A program made the translations under genes and the position numbers. From Deltaproteobacteria bacterium (lineage in GTDB: Bacteria; Desulfobacterota_B; Binatia; UBA9968): a stretch of 18,456 nucleotides of DNA. Below, in pieces: positions 8,190 through 15,551 of the stretch. The number at the start of each line of letters is the position of its first letter. Positions within the stretch are counted from its first letter, which is position 1. The stretch covers positions 1 through 18,456 of the forward strand of contig JACPSF010000003.1 in assembly GCA_016193385.1 (NCBI GenBank), in the 5' to 3' direction. The notes beneath the pieces were generated by a model. That model ran no database searches and was not told the origin of the DNA. It worked only from the letters and a program-made list of their open reading frames with translations.

Positions 8190-10811
8190 CTAGGCCTTGG
8201 AGATCTTGAGCGGCGCGCAATGGTCCAAGGCCGTTGAGATCAAGTCCATCCGGTCGATCCCATAGGGCAACAATCCATTGAAGTGTACGCCCCTTTTTTG
8301 CGAGAGCGGCTTGCCCTTGGCCCAATGGCCGGCGTTTCCAGCGATGCCGATCACCTCCGGGTGAACGCACTCTGTGACTCGCGCGATGGCTTTTTCTTTT
8401 TTCACCGAGGATTCCAGCCAAACCGTGTCCCCGTCTTTGATCCCCTTGCGCCGGGCAAGCGTGGTGTGGATGAGCACTCCATAGGAGTGAGGCAGCTTTT
8501 CGCACAGCTCGTGAATCCAGGGGTTGGCATTGCCTTGAGAGCCGTAAGTGTAGGGCAGCTTGTAGTTGACCCCCACGGCATCGATCTCTCCCTTCTTGAG
8601 CTGCTCGAACGCCTCGCACGGTCTCCACTCGGGGAGCGGCTCGTAATCGGAAAGATCCCAATCCAGGCCCATCTCCCGCAGCACCGGCTCAAGCTCCTCG
8701 CGCCGCTCGATAAAGTGCTCCAGGTATACCGGGATGCGCGCCTTAAGCGAGCGGCCGGCATAACGCTCTCTGACGTCTCGATGCCACACCAGAACTCCGT
8801 GTTCCTTGAACCAGTCCCAACCATGGTCCGCGCCAAAGGCGCTTTGGGCTTGGCGATCACTGATTTCCTCTAACGTATAGCGCTTGCCGGGTTCCAAGAG
8901 ATGCGGCGGTTTGAGCTCTTTCACCTGGTTGAACACGTGGTAAACCTTGTCGAGAATTCCCACGCGATGGTAAACCTCCATCAAGACCTCGGCGGCGCTG
9001 CGAACTCCCTGGGGTGGGTTGACCGCCCTTTGCTGAATCTGGCAGAATTTTACGCTCTCTCCGGCGACTTCGGGTAACGGATAGACCGAGCTGTCGTCGA
9101 AGCCGCCCTGCTCCAGGTAAGTGGTGGAGGGCAACACGATGTCGTCCAGCTCGTGGGTCTCGTTGATCTCCACGGCGAACCCCACCACCAGGTCGATGCT
9201 CTTATACCAATCGACCACCGCCTGCACTTCACCCCAGCCCCCCATCACCTGATTGCCGCGGCTGTGAATGAGCATTTCTATCCTGTGGTCGATTCCCCAC
9301 CGCTCGGGATTTCTGTTCACCTCCGGGACGAGCGTTCGCGTGTGCGCCGCCACCGGAAAGAGCTCGAAGAGGTCCCATCTCTCCGGGCGCGTTGCCGTGC
9401 GCCCGGGAAAAGCCGAAAAGTGCCCGCCCCCGCGCGTTACGGACCCGGCGCTGAGAAGCATTCCGTCGCGTTCTTCCACCCACGATTTTTTTTCTCCAGC
9501 GTGACTCCCCTCGTAGATGCTGTGAAGACTGCCGGCGACGTTGAGCGCCCCCAATACTAAATTCACGAGATGGAGCGCCCAGCTGTGGTGCCAGGCATGT
9601 TTGTGCCCCTGCGGCCCCCTGTCCCACTCCAGGCAGACCGGGCGGTAAGGCACCTCCACGCCCTCCATTTTCAACCTGGCGCCGACCAGCGCGGCTTCGC
9701 CAAACTCTATTGCGATGCGCCTGACGGTCTTGGCAGGAATGGAAGTGATCTCTTCGACCCGCTCCGGAGGGTACTCAGCGGCGCGTGATTTGAGGAGCTC
9801 AAAAGCGGGCTTCGCCTTTTGCCCTTGGACGGAATATTCTCCCTCGAGCGCCGGGTCTTCCATCAGGGGGTCGTCGTAGGCTTTAATCTTGCCGTCCCTC
9901 TCGTCGTAAAGGAGTGGCTTACGGCTGGCGCTGTGGCGCACATATTTCCCGTCGGGTCCCACCAGGTAGCAGGCGTTCGTGTGATGCTTCAGAAAGTCGG
10001 CATCGTAGATCTTCGCTTCATTCAGGAGGATGTTGAGCATGCCTAACCCGAAGGCGGCATCGGTCCCCGGGCGAATCGGGATCCATTCATCCGCCTTAGC
10101 GGCGGCGTTATTTCCTACCGGGTCCACCACCACCAGCTTCATGCCCCGTTCCCGGGCGTTGGCGCAATCAGGAACTTGATGGTTAAATCCCTCCCGGGTG
10201 GCCACGCCCATCTGTGTGCCGCAGTCGATCAGGTAGTTGCAGTGAGTAAAATCGGGCTGCTGGTGAAACCCTGCCGCGGTGATAAACTGGATCGAGTGGA
10301 TGGTCTTCCCGCAGGTGGGCGAGACTCCGGTTTGGACGTAGGGAGTGCCAAAAGCAGGCCGGAGCATCCCTAGCCAGGTGGTGAATTCTTGGTTTCCTCC
10401 CCAGGTCTGGACATAGAGCTTGCGCGGGTCCTCGTCATAGATTTTCCGCATCTTCTTGGAGATGGTGTCGATGGCTTCTTCCCAGGAAATTTCCTGCCAC
10501 CCGGGATCAATTTCGATTCCCTTCTCCGGATTGGTCCGCTTCAGAGGCCTAGTGATCCGGTTCGGGTTGTAATGGTTCATGATCCCCGACTTGCCCTTGG
10601 CGCACATCCGCCCCCGGTTCTTGGGCGATTCGGGATTACCGATGACATTGGCGACCCTGTTGTCTCTGATTTGGACGAGGATGCCGCAGCCCACCAGGCA
10701 CATCCGGCACGTGGTGGGCACCCAGTCGGTGGCCGGTCTCCCGCGCCGCCTACCCCCGGGGCGATAAACGGTCTGGGCTTGAGCCGTTTGTTCTTCGAGC
10801 GTGTTGAGCAT
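8190..10811 (-). CDS. Molybdopterin oxidoreductase catalytic subunit (DMSO reductase superfamily, possibly PadBCD-type)
   Basis: This 873-residue protein holds the bis-molybdopterin guanine dinucleotide cofactor and one [4Fe-4S] cluster. The cluster ligands are Cys35, Cys38, Cys42 and Cys70 (CRMCLVGC, then RMCAKGKSG with the conserved Lys). Cys167 in GVSPTCGKTIH is placed like the molybdenum-ligand Cys of PsrA/PhsA enzymes. The C-terminal cofactor-binding domain starts near residue 750, with NPWIHELCEKLPHSYGVLIH and KDGDTVWLESS. The N-terminus contains GGRRRGRPATDW but no hydrophobic stretch, so there is no Tat export signal and the protein should stay in the cytoplasm. It follows the membrane subunit by 35 bp with GGGAGG before the ATG. 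A phenylacetyl-CoA:acceptor oxidoreductase-like role fits the context; a hydroxylating or reducing enzyme for another CoA ester is equally open. Confidence 0.93.
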   Translation of the reverse strand: MLNTLEEQTAQAQTVYRPGGRRRGRPATDWVPTTCRMCLVGCGILVQIRDNRVANVIGNPESPKNRGRMCAKGKSGIMNHYNPNRITRPLKRTNPEKGIEIDPGWQEISWEEAIDTISKKMRKIYDEDPRKLYVQTWGGNQEFTTWLGMLRPAFGTPYVQTGVSPTCGKTIHSIQFITAAGFHQQPDFTHCNYLIDCGTQMGVATREGFNHQVPDCANARERGMKLVVVDPVGNNAAAKADEWIPIRPGTDAAFGLGMLNILLNEAKIYDADFLKHHTNACYLVGPDGKYVRHSASRKPLLYDERDGKIKAYDDPLMEDPALEGEYSVQGQKAKPAFELLKSRAAEYPPERVEEITSIPAKTVRRIAIEFGEAALVGARLKMEGVEVPYRPVCLEWDRGPQGHKHAWHHSWALHLVNLVLGALNVAGSLHSIYEGSHAGEKKSWVEERDGMLLSAGSVTRGGGHFSAFPGRTATRPERWDLFELFPVAAHTRTLVPEVNRNPERWGIDHRIEMLIHSRGNQVMGGWGEVQAVVDWYKSIDLVVGFAVEINETHELDDIVLPSTTYLEQGGFDDSSVYPLPEVAGESVKFCQIQQRAVNPPQGVRSAAEVLMEVYHRVGILDKVYHVFNQVKELKPPHLLEPGKRYTLEEISDRQAQSAFGADHGWDWFKEHGVLVWHRDVRERYAGRSLKARIPVYLEHFIERREELEPVLREMGLDWDLSDYEPLPEWRPCEAFEQLKKGEIDAVGVNYKLPYTYGSQGNANPWIHELCEKLPHSYGVLIHTTLARRKGIKDGDTVWLESSVKKEKAIARVTECVHPEVIGIAGNAGHWAKGKPLSQKRGVHFNGLLPYGIDRMDLISTALDHCAPLKISKA

Positions 10812-10846
10812 GCGTTCCTCCCATGGCCGAGCTGGTTTTCTTGGTC

Positions 10847-11791
10847 TCAGACGGGTTCGCCATACACCCCGACCTGCAAAACGGTGTCGCGTAACAGATA
10901 ACCTCCCGCCTGGATCGCCAGACAGGCCGCCACTAGAACCATAGCGGGCGTGCTCCCCGATCCGAGCTGACCCTGCAGGGCTAAGGCCACTACCACCGAA
11001 GGAAGCAACAGGCCAATCCCTACCACTCCCGCCCAGAAGCTCCAGCGCTGCTCACCTTGCACCAGCCGCCGCACGGACTCCCGGCAGGGCAGACTCCCGC
11101 TGGACATCCCCCACAGGTAAAGCAAGAGCCCGGTCCCGTTGGCCAGGAGCAAAGCCAGGAGATACGGCCAGATGACAATCCCGATCGCTTCCAGCTCCGC
11201 CTGTCCCCCGGTGATCACAGCTACGACCGGCAGGACCGCCATCCCCGCTAAGAAAGAATAGCCGATATAGAGCGTCGGCAACATCGGACTGTTCCAGAAA
11301 GCAATGCTATTCCACGAGGAAAGCACCAGACCGCTGTAGGCCATGAAAGCCGCGGCAAAAAGCAGCACCGCTCCTCTAAGAGCATTGCCGCCGACGGTGT
11401 TCTCGCCCAACGCCAACCCTTCGAACCCCGGCACAGACGGAAGCAGGATCAACAGCCGCAAAAGCACCAACACCGTCACGATGAGCGCCCCGCGAGAAAT
11501 CCAGCTGGTGGCGGGCCTGCGAAAGACGTAGAGAAAGTGCCAGCGGGCCTGGGGGCCGAGATGATCAAAGAGAAAGACCAAGGAGAGCAGCGCCAGGCTC
11601 AAGCCTATCCACATCCCGTAAAGCGCGGTTCTCTCATGGATCATGTCGGCATTTCTCAGAACCACTTCCAAAAAGATCAGCCCGGCACTGGTGCCGGCCC
11701 CGTACAGGTAGAAGGCTACCTTCCAATTCCAGTGCCGCTGGACCTGGAAGTCCAAGATAAACTTCATATCGCTCAGTCCCTTGGCGCTCAT
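10847..11791 (-). CDS. NrfD/PsrC-like membrane subunit
   Basis: This 314-residue integral membrane protein has eight predicted spans, the standard count for NrfD/PsrC subunits. These subunits exchange electrons between the quinone pool and the Fe-S partner. The first span follows WNWKVAFYLYGAGTSAGLIF, a form I associate with PadD-like relatives. Another marker is LSSWNSIAFWNSPMLPTLY before the fifth span. No haem-binding pattern is evident. The ATG at 11791 overlaps the stop of the Fe-S gene by one base (TGATG), which indicates translational coupling, and GGAGG lies 9 nt upstream. A TTG three bases earlier is possible but less likely. It sits between the Fe-S and catalytic genes of the complex. 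Confidence 0.9.
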   Translation of the reverse strand: MSAKGLSDMKFILDFQVQRHWNWKVAFYLYGAGTSAGLIFLEVVLRNADMIHERTALYGMWIGLSLALLSLVFLFDHLGPQARWHFLYVFRRPATSWISRGALIVTVLVLLRLLILLPSVPGFEGLALGENTVGGNALRGAVLLFAAAFMAYSGLVLSSWNSIAFWNSPMLPTLYIGYSFLAGMAVLPVVAVITGGQAELEAIGIVIWPYLLALLLANGTGLLLYLWGMSSGSLPCRESVRRLVQGEQRWSFWAGVVGIGLLLPSVVVALALQGQLGSGSTPAMVLVAACLAIQAGGYLLRDTVLQVGVYGEPV

Positions 11792-12429
11792 CAAGATTTT
11801 CCTCCGCCGATCGTGCCGCCGCCCTTGCCCGTCAGGTAAAACAGGCTCGGGTTGGTCCCAAGTTCCTCCCGGGGGCGAAAATGCTTTTTCTGTCGCAACA
11901 GTATATTGATGCGGCTCTCCGGGTCCTCCCGGTCACCATAATTTAAGGCATCGGCAGGGCAGGCCTCAACGCAGGCGGGAGGGCGGCCTTCGTCAATCCG
12001 ATGGTAGCAAAAGTGACATTTCTGGGCCGTGCCTTTTTTGAACCCCGCGTACTTTTCCTGTTCATAGGGCGTCAGCGTCTCTCCGAAGTATCCCCCGTCG
12101 CCGTCCCAGCGATAAGGCACGTAGTAGGGACACGCCGTCATGCAGGCCATGGTGCCGATGCACATCTCCTGGTCCACGATCACGATTCCGTCCGGGCGCT
12201 TCTTGATCGCCCCGGTCGGACAGGCCTTCGCGCAAGGCGGGTTGTCGCAGTGGTTGCACCGCACGGGCGTGAAGGTCCGTCTGGCGAAGGGAAACTCTCC
12301 CTCCTCTTTCTCCAGGACCTTCATCCAGTGGACGGTGGGTGGCGTGCCGTTTTCCGCCTTGCACGCGATCACGCAGCTCTGGCACCCGACGCATCGCTCA
12401 AGGTCTATGGTAAAACCCCATCGCGTCAT
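11791..12429 (-). CDS. Four-cluster ferredoxin-like electron-transfer subunit (DmsB/PsrB/PadC type)
   Basis: This 212-residue protein wires the molybdenum subunit to the membrane subunit. Four Cys groups are visible: 13/16/19/23 (CVGCQSCVIAC), 58/61/66/70 (CNHCDNPPCAKAC), 90/96/100 with Thr93 in place of the second Cys (CIGTMACMTAC), and 138/141/153/157 (CHFC...CVEAC). The Thr substitution means the third centre probably holds a [3Fe-4S] or altered cluster, as in some relatives with CIGTRYC motifs. No signal peptide is present. The start ATG has GGGAGG 7 nt upstream and lies about 30 nt after the predicted sigma-54 transcription start. It is the first gene of the five-gene unit, and its stop overlaps the next start. 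Confidence 0.95.
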   Translation of the reverse strand: MTRWGFTIDLERCVGCQSCVIACKAENGTPPTVHWMKVLEKEEGEFPFARRTFTPVRCNHCDNPPCAKACPTGAIKKRPDGIVIVDQEMCIGTMACMTACPYYVPYRWDGDGGYFGETLTPYEQEKYAGFKKGTAQKCHFCYHRIDEGRPPACVEACPADALNYGDREDPESRINILLRQKKHFRPREELGTNPSLFYLTGKGGGTIGGGKS

Positions 12430-12757
12430 GCGTAGACCTCCCCCAAGCGCTTGCTAACAGCCCTCAAGGGCGCAAGATGTGTGCCAACGGATCTTCTCCA
12501 GTTTTTCGAGGGACTTAGCTCTGAGAACCGGCTTAGCTAAAGCGTGATTGTGGGCCAATCCTTCCCAAGATTAAGAAAGAGGCTAACCGATATTCCAATT
12601 TCTTAGACGCAAGTTCATTTCTCAAAAATGACCTAGTTTCACAGCGGGAACATTATTGGCGAGAAAAGCGGCAGCGACACAGCACTGAACAGACCACACC
12701 ACCTCTGTCTGGTATCATAAAAGGCAAGGCTTCCCGCTATCCCTCCTTAGCCCCCGC
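12430..12757. other. 328-bp gap with the molybdoenzyme operon control region
   Basis: No ORF here looks coding. The part next to 12429 holds the sigma-54 promoter. About 30-50 bp further upstream on the minus strand is a direct repeat CTTAGCT (12514-12520 and 12532-12538, 18-bp spacing), the second copy lying in the near-palindrome GCTTAGCTAAAGC. This could be an activator site, although it is closer to the promoter than usual sigma-54 enhancers. The remainder (about 12560-12757) is A/T-richer, follows the M20 stop, and shows no terminator that I would defend. Confidence 0.45.
12472..12487 (-). promoter_or_regulatory. Sigma-54 (RpoN) promoter of the molybdoenzyme operon
   Basis: The minus strand reads TTGGCACACATCTTGC. 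This has the -24 TGGCAC and the -12 TTGC elements with exactly ten bases between the invariant GG and GC, which is the RpoN spacing. Transcription would begin near 12460, about 30 nt before the Fe-S subunit start at 12429, with its GGGAGG ribosome site in between. Sigma-54 promoters need an AAA+ enhancer-binding protein; none is encoded in this window, and the PocR/AraC protein is not of that class. Confidence 0.75.
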
Positions 12758-14017
12758 CTAGGTGGGCGGCTGATTGCAGAGATCGATTAATGCCAGGGCA
12801 TAGGACTGGGTCATTTTGTAAAGGTTTTCCAGACCCAGGACTTCGCCTTTCGCCCCGTCATACATACTGTAGACGCCGAGCGGCGTGATTCCCCCGGCGC
12901 CGTAGGTGACGCCCGGGATACCGTACTGGAAGATCGGCGAACAGTCGCTGCTCACCGAATAGCGCGCAGGTTCAGGGAAAATAACTTCCCGCTTGAAGGC
13001 TTCTTTATGGCTTCGCTGCACCGCCTGGGCCACGGCGGAGTCCTTGGACACCTCGTACCCGTCGCTGACGAGATAAAATTTGAGCTCGAACTCGAGTTCC
13101 GGGTCCTTCGCCGCTTGCTCCAGCAAAACCTCTTCCAGCTCCCGGTACACCGTCATGGGTTGGGTTCGGGGAACGGTGGTGATGTGAATGTAGAGGTGGC
13201 AGAAGGGCGATGGCACAATACTAGGCTTGAAAGGAAAGCCCCCCTCGATGGCGCCGATGCCGATAAGAGGGAGCATGAAGGGATGAGGGTGTTTCTTCTG
13301 ATAAGTTTGCTCCCATTTCCGAATCACCGGCAGCAGCGCTTCCATCTTTGCGATGGCATCGCGCCCGCTCGCTTTGCTGAACGTGTGCGAAGGGATCCCT
13401 TTGGTGGTAACGCGAGCAAAAATGTAGCCTGCGTTGCCCAACTGAAGCCGCACCCCGGTCGGTTCGCCATTGAGGCACACATCAGCCATAACTCCATGGT
13501 GAACCATGTAGCGCGCTCCTGAGCCGCCGCCGCGATAGGCTTTGCCTTTATACCTATCGATTGGCGCCTCCTCAATTTCCCCGATAACCGCTCCGATGAT
13601 AATGTCGCCCTTAATTGCGGTCCCAGACTCTTTGATGGCCCGCACCGCACCAGCGTAGATTGCGAGCGCGTTCTTCATGTTGGAGACGCCGAGCCCATAG
13701 GCCCATTCGCCCTCTTGAACGAAATGGGGCGAGTGGCCCGGGCCCGCCACCGCGTCGTCGGGCGTGGTGCTGGTGTCAAAGTGGCCGCAGAGAAGCACGC
13801 TTTTTCCACCACCGCGACCACGGTACCTTCCGATCACGTTTGGCCGGTCGGCTTCGACTTCCTGAAATTCCACCTCAAGGCCCAGCTCACGGAGCCTCGC
13901 AGCGTAATAGTTCGCAATGGCACCTTCCTGACCAGTCGGCGACGGGATGTTCACCAAATCTTTCGTCATCTCTGTGATGGACGCGCAATCTACCGCATCC
14001 AGTGCGCTCTTGCTCAT
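12758..14017 (-). CDS. M20-family amidohydrolase/peptidase-like protein (ArgE/DapE relatives)
   Basis: This 419-residue protein has the two-domain M20 layout: a catalytic domain, a dimerisation lid inserted at about 195-310 (with KGIPSHTF, His211), then the catalytic domain again. Metal-site positions visible are His79 and Asp81 (CGHFDTS), the Glu pair near 149-150 (IGEIEEAP) and Glu185 (NGEPTG). The residue that normally bridges both metals, Asp in G-x-D-D/M-K-G, is Asn113 here (GVSNMKNAL). The last His ligand expected near residue 384 is not seen (TPLGVYSMYDGAKG). It may therefore bind one metal or have shifted chemistry. I start it at the ATG at 14017 because GGAGG lies 9 nt upstream and the promoter at 14051-14079 would lie inside a longer reading frame. 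It is divergent from the binding-protein gene. Confidence 0.88.
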   Translation of the reverse strand: MSKSALDAVDCASITEMTKDLVNIPSPTGQEGAIANYYAARLRELGLEVEFQEVEADRPNVIGRYRGRGGGKSVLLCGHFDTSTTPDDAVAGPGHSPHFVQEGEWAYGLGVSNMKNALAIYAGAVRAIKESGTAIKGDIIIGAVIGEIEEAPIDRYKGKAYRGGGSGARYMVHHGVMADVCLNGEPTGVRLQLGNAGYIFARVTTKGIPSHTFSKASGRDAIAKMEALLPVIRKWEQTYQKKHPHPFMLPLIGIGAIEGGFPFKPSIVPSPFCHLYIHITTVPRTQPMTVYRELEEVLLEQAAKDPELEFELKFYLVSDGYEVSKDSAVAQAVQRSHKEAFKREVIFPEPARYSVSSDCSPIFQYGIPGVTYGAGGITPLGVYSMYDGAKGEVLGLENLYKMTQSYALALIDLCNQPPT

Positions 14018-14050
14018 AGCTTCCATCCTCCGAAATTTTTCTTTGCCCGA

Positions 14051-14079
14051 AACATATTGGATCACGATGCTTTTGTCAA
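14051..14079 (-). promoter_or_regulatory. Sigma-70 promoter of the M20 gene
   Basis: On the minus strand a perfect -35 TTGACA (14079-14074) is followed after 17 bp by TATGTT (14056-14051), a near-consensus -10. Transcription should start near 14044, giving a leader of about 27 nt that contains the GGAGG site. The -35 lies in CTTTTGTCAAAAG, a small palindrome that could also bind a repressor shared with the divergent gene. Confidence 0.75.
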
Positions 14080-14170
14080 AAGTGACCTGGCTTCAGCAGG
14101 ACTATACTCAGAAACCCGGCGCCTGGCTTTTGCTCCAGCCCCGATTGTGATAGGGGTCGAAACCGACTCC

Positions 14171-15103
14171 ATGAGCGCTCAAACTCTCCTCCGACTGATC
14201 CAGTTTCGCGCCGGCTACAATCTCGTCGTTCACGCAGCCATAGAGCAAGGCCACTTCGCCAGGCACGGCCTTGAAGTAGAGGTGGTTTATACGCCCGGGT
14301 CGGCCTATCTCACCGAGGCCCTCAAGAGCGGAAAATTCGAGATCGGCCACACCGCGGCTGATGATGTGATCGCCGACGTCGAAAGCCACGACGGCCAGAG
14401 CGATCGAGGATCGGACCTCTTTCTCTTCATGGGACTCCACAGCGGCCTCTTGAGCCTGATTGGCGCGCCTGAGATGAGGGACCTGAAGTCGCTGCGCGGA
14501 AAACAACTCGCAGTAGATTCCAGGACCAGCGGCTTTGTCTTCCTTCTGGAGAAGGCGCTTCGCGCAAACGGCTTTGGCCTTCACGATTATACTTTAGTCG
14601 AGGTGGGAGGATGGGAAAGCAGATTCCTGGCGCTGCTGCAAGGCAAATACGCGGCGACGCTTCTAACGCCACCATACATCGGGCAGGCGCTTGCAGCGGG
14701 TTGCCACCTCCTCGCCCGCGGTGACAAAATGATACCTGTCTACCAGGCCACCGGTGGCGCCGCCAGCCGGACATGGGCGAAGCAGAACCCTGAAACGCTC
14801 GTAAACTACATTCGGGCCTACGTGGAAGCAACGCAGTGGTGCTTTGACCGACGAAACCGAAAGGCTTGCCTTGAGCTTTTGGCTAAGCATAACGGGATCG
14901 GGGGAGCCGCCGCGACGGAAACCCTCGACGCGCTGATCGATCCCAAGTATGGACTCTATCCCGAAGCGGCCTTCAACCTTCCCGGCTTCGTCGCGGCGCT
15001 CGAACTCAGGGCAGAGATGGGTCATCTCGCCCGCCCGGTGCCGCCCGTGGAGAAATATGTCGACCTCTCCTATTACCGAAAAGCCATCGGGCAAGGCGAG
15101 TGA
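14171..15103 (+). CDS. Periplasmic-binding-protein-like protein (NMT1/SsuA/ThiY type) without signal peptide
   Basis: This 310-residue protein resembles type-II solute-binding proteins of the NMT1/SsuA family, which bind small organic ligands for ABC importers. It opens with the usual first strand and helix: FRAGYNLVVHAAIEQGHFAR, then GLEVEVVYTPGS and ALKSGKFEIGHTAADDVIAD. LRGKQLAVDSRTSGFVFLLE marks the second lobe. It is the only convincing plus-strand gene. The ATG at 14171 gives no export signal, and neither the GTG at 14147 nor anything further upstream in the frame adds a hydrophobic leader. It may therefore be a cytoplasmic enzyme or sensor using this fold. No permease or ATPase gene is next to it. 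It is divergent from the M20 gene and ends 10 bp from the convergent hslR stop. Confidence 0.85.
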   Translation: MSAQTLLRLIQFRAGYNLVVHAAIEQGHFARHGLEVEVVYTPGSAYLTEALKSGKFEIGHTAADDVIADVESHDGQSDRGSDLFLFMGLHSGLLSLIGAPEMRDLKSLRGKQLAVDSRTSGFVFLLEKALRANGFGLHDYTLVEVGGWESRFLALLQGKYAATLLTPPYIGQALAAGCHLLARGDKMIPVYQATGGAASRTWAKQNPETLVNYIRAYVEATQWCFDRRNRKACLELLAKHNGIGGAAATETLDALIDPKYGLYPEAAFNLPGFVAALELRAEMGHLARPVPPVEKYVDLSYYRKAIGQGE

Positions 15104-15113
15104 AACTGTGCCG

Positions 15114-15518
15114 TCATTCCCAGTGAGTGCGCCGAAGGCGGAGGATTTCTCGCCGGGCCTTTTTCGACGGCCGTCCCTCGGGTCGGGGACCGTGAAACCC
15201 CTGCGCGCGTAGCTCCATGGCCAAAGCCTCGCGAGCTGTTTTGCTCGCTTCGGTCTCTTCGTATTGCTGCTGCGCTTCCGCAGCGGGACCGCGGTGTTTC
15301 TCAAGACCGCGCACGATCACAATCCACTCGTAGGGGCCGCGCCTGATCTTTACCTCATCACCGATCCGGACCGCCCTGCCGGGCTTGGCGCGGGCTCCGT
15401 TGACGTGCACTTTGCCGCCCGAAACCGCTTCGGCGGCAAGCGAGCGCGTCTTAAAGAACCTCGCCGCCCACAGCCACTTATCCAATCGAATCTCTTCGCT
15501 GCGCTCCTCTTCTCTCAT
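15114..15518 (-). CDS. hslR: Hsp15-like S4-domain RNA-binding protein
   Basis: This 134-residue protein has an N-terminal S4 RNA-binding domain: IRLDKWLWAARFFKTRSLAA (from residue 10), then SGGKVHVNGARAKPGRAVRIGDEV. It has the basic, low-complexity tail (GRPSKKARREILRLRRTHWE) typical of Hsp15. Hsp15 rescues stalled 50S subunits that carry nascent peptidyl-tRNA after heat stress. The length matches the family. It is 33 bp downstream of surE and most likely shares its transcript; surE next to a stress or translation gene is a plausible stress unit. Its stop is only 10 bp from the convergent binding-protein stop, leaving no room for a separate terminator. Confidence 0.93.
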   Translation of the reverse strand: MREEERSEEIRLDKWLWAARFFKTRSLAAEAVSGGKVHVNGARAKPGRAVRIGDEVKIRRGPYEWIVIVRGLEKHRGPAAEAQQQYEETEASKTAREALAMELRAQGFHGPRPEGRPSKKARREILRLRRTHWE

Positions 15519-15551
15519 AAAATGCCGCCGTGGCTGATACGCGCCGAGCCC

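Noticed and set aside
7657..8661. 334-residue minus-strand frame overlapping the enoyl-CoA hydratase and the end of the molybdopterin gene
   Set aside because: It is an out-of-frame shadow rich in Arg and Gly with no domain; both real genes in that stretch have strong motifs.
13715..14170. Long plus-strand open frame upstream of the binding-protein gene
   Set aside because: It is antisense to the well-supported M20 gene and covers its promoter. The family similarity begins only near 14171, so the extension is treated as non-coding.
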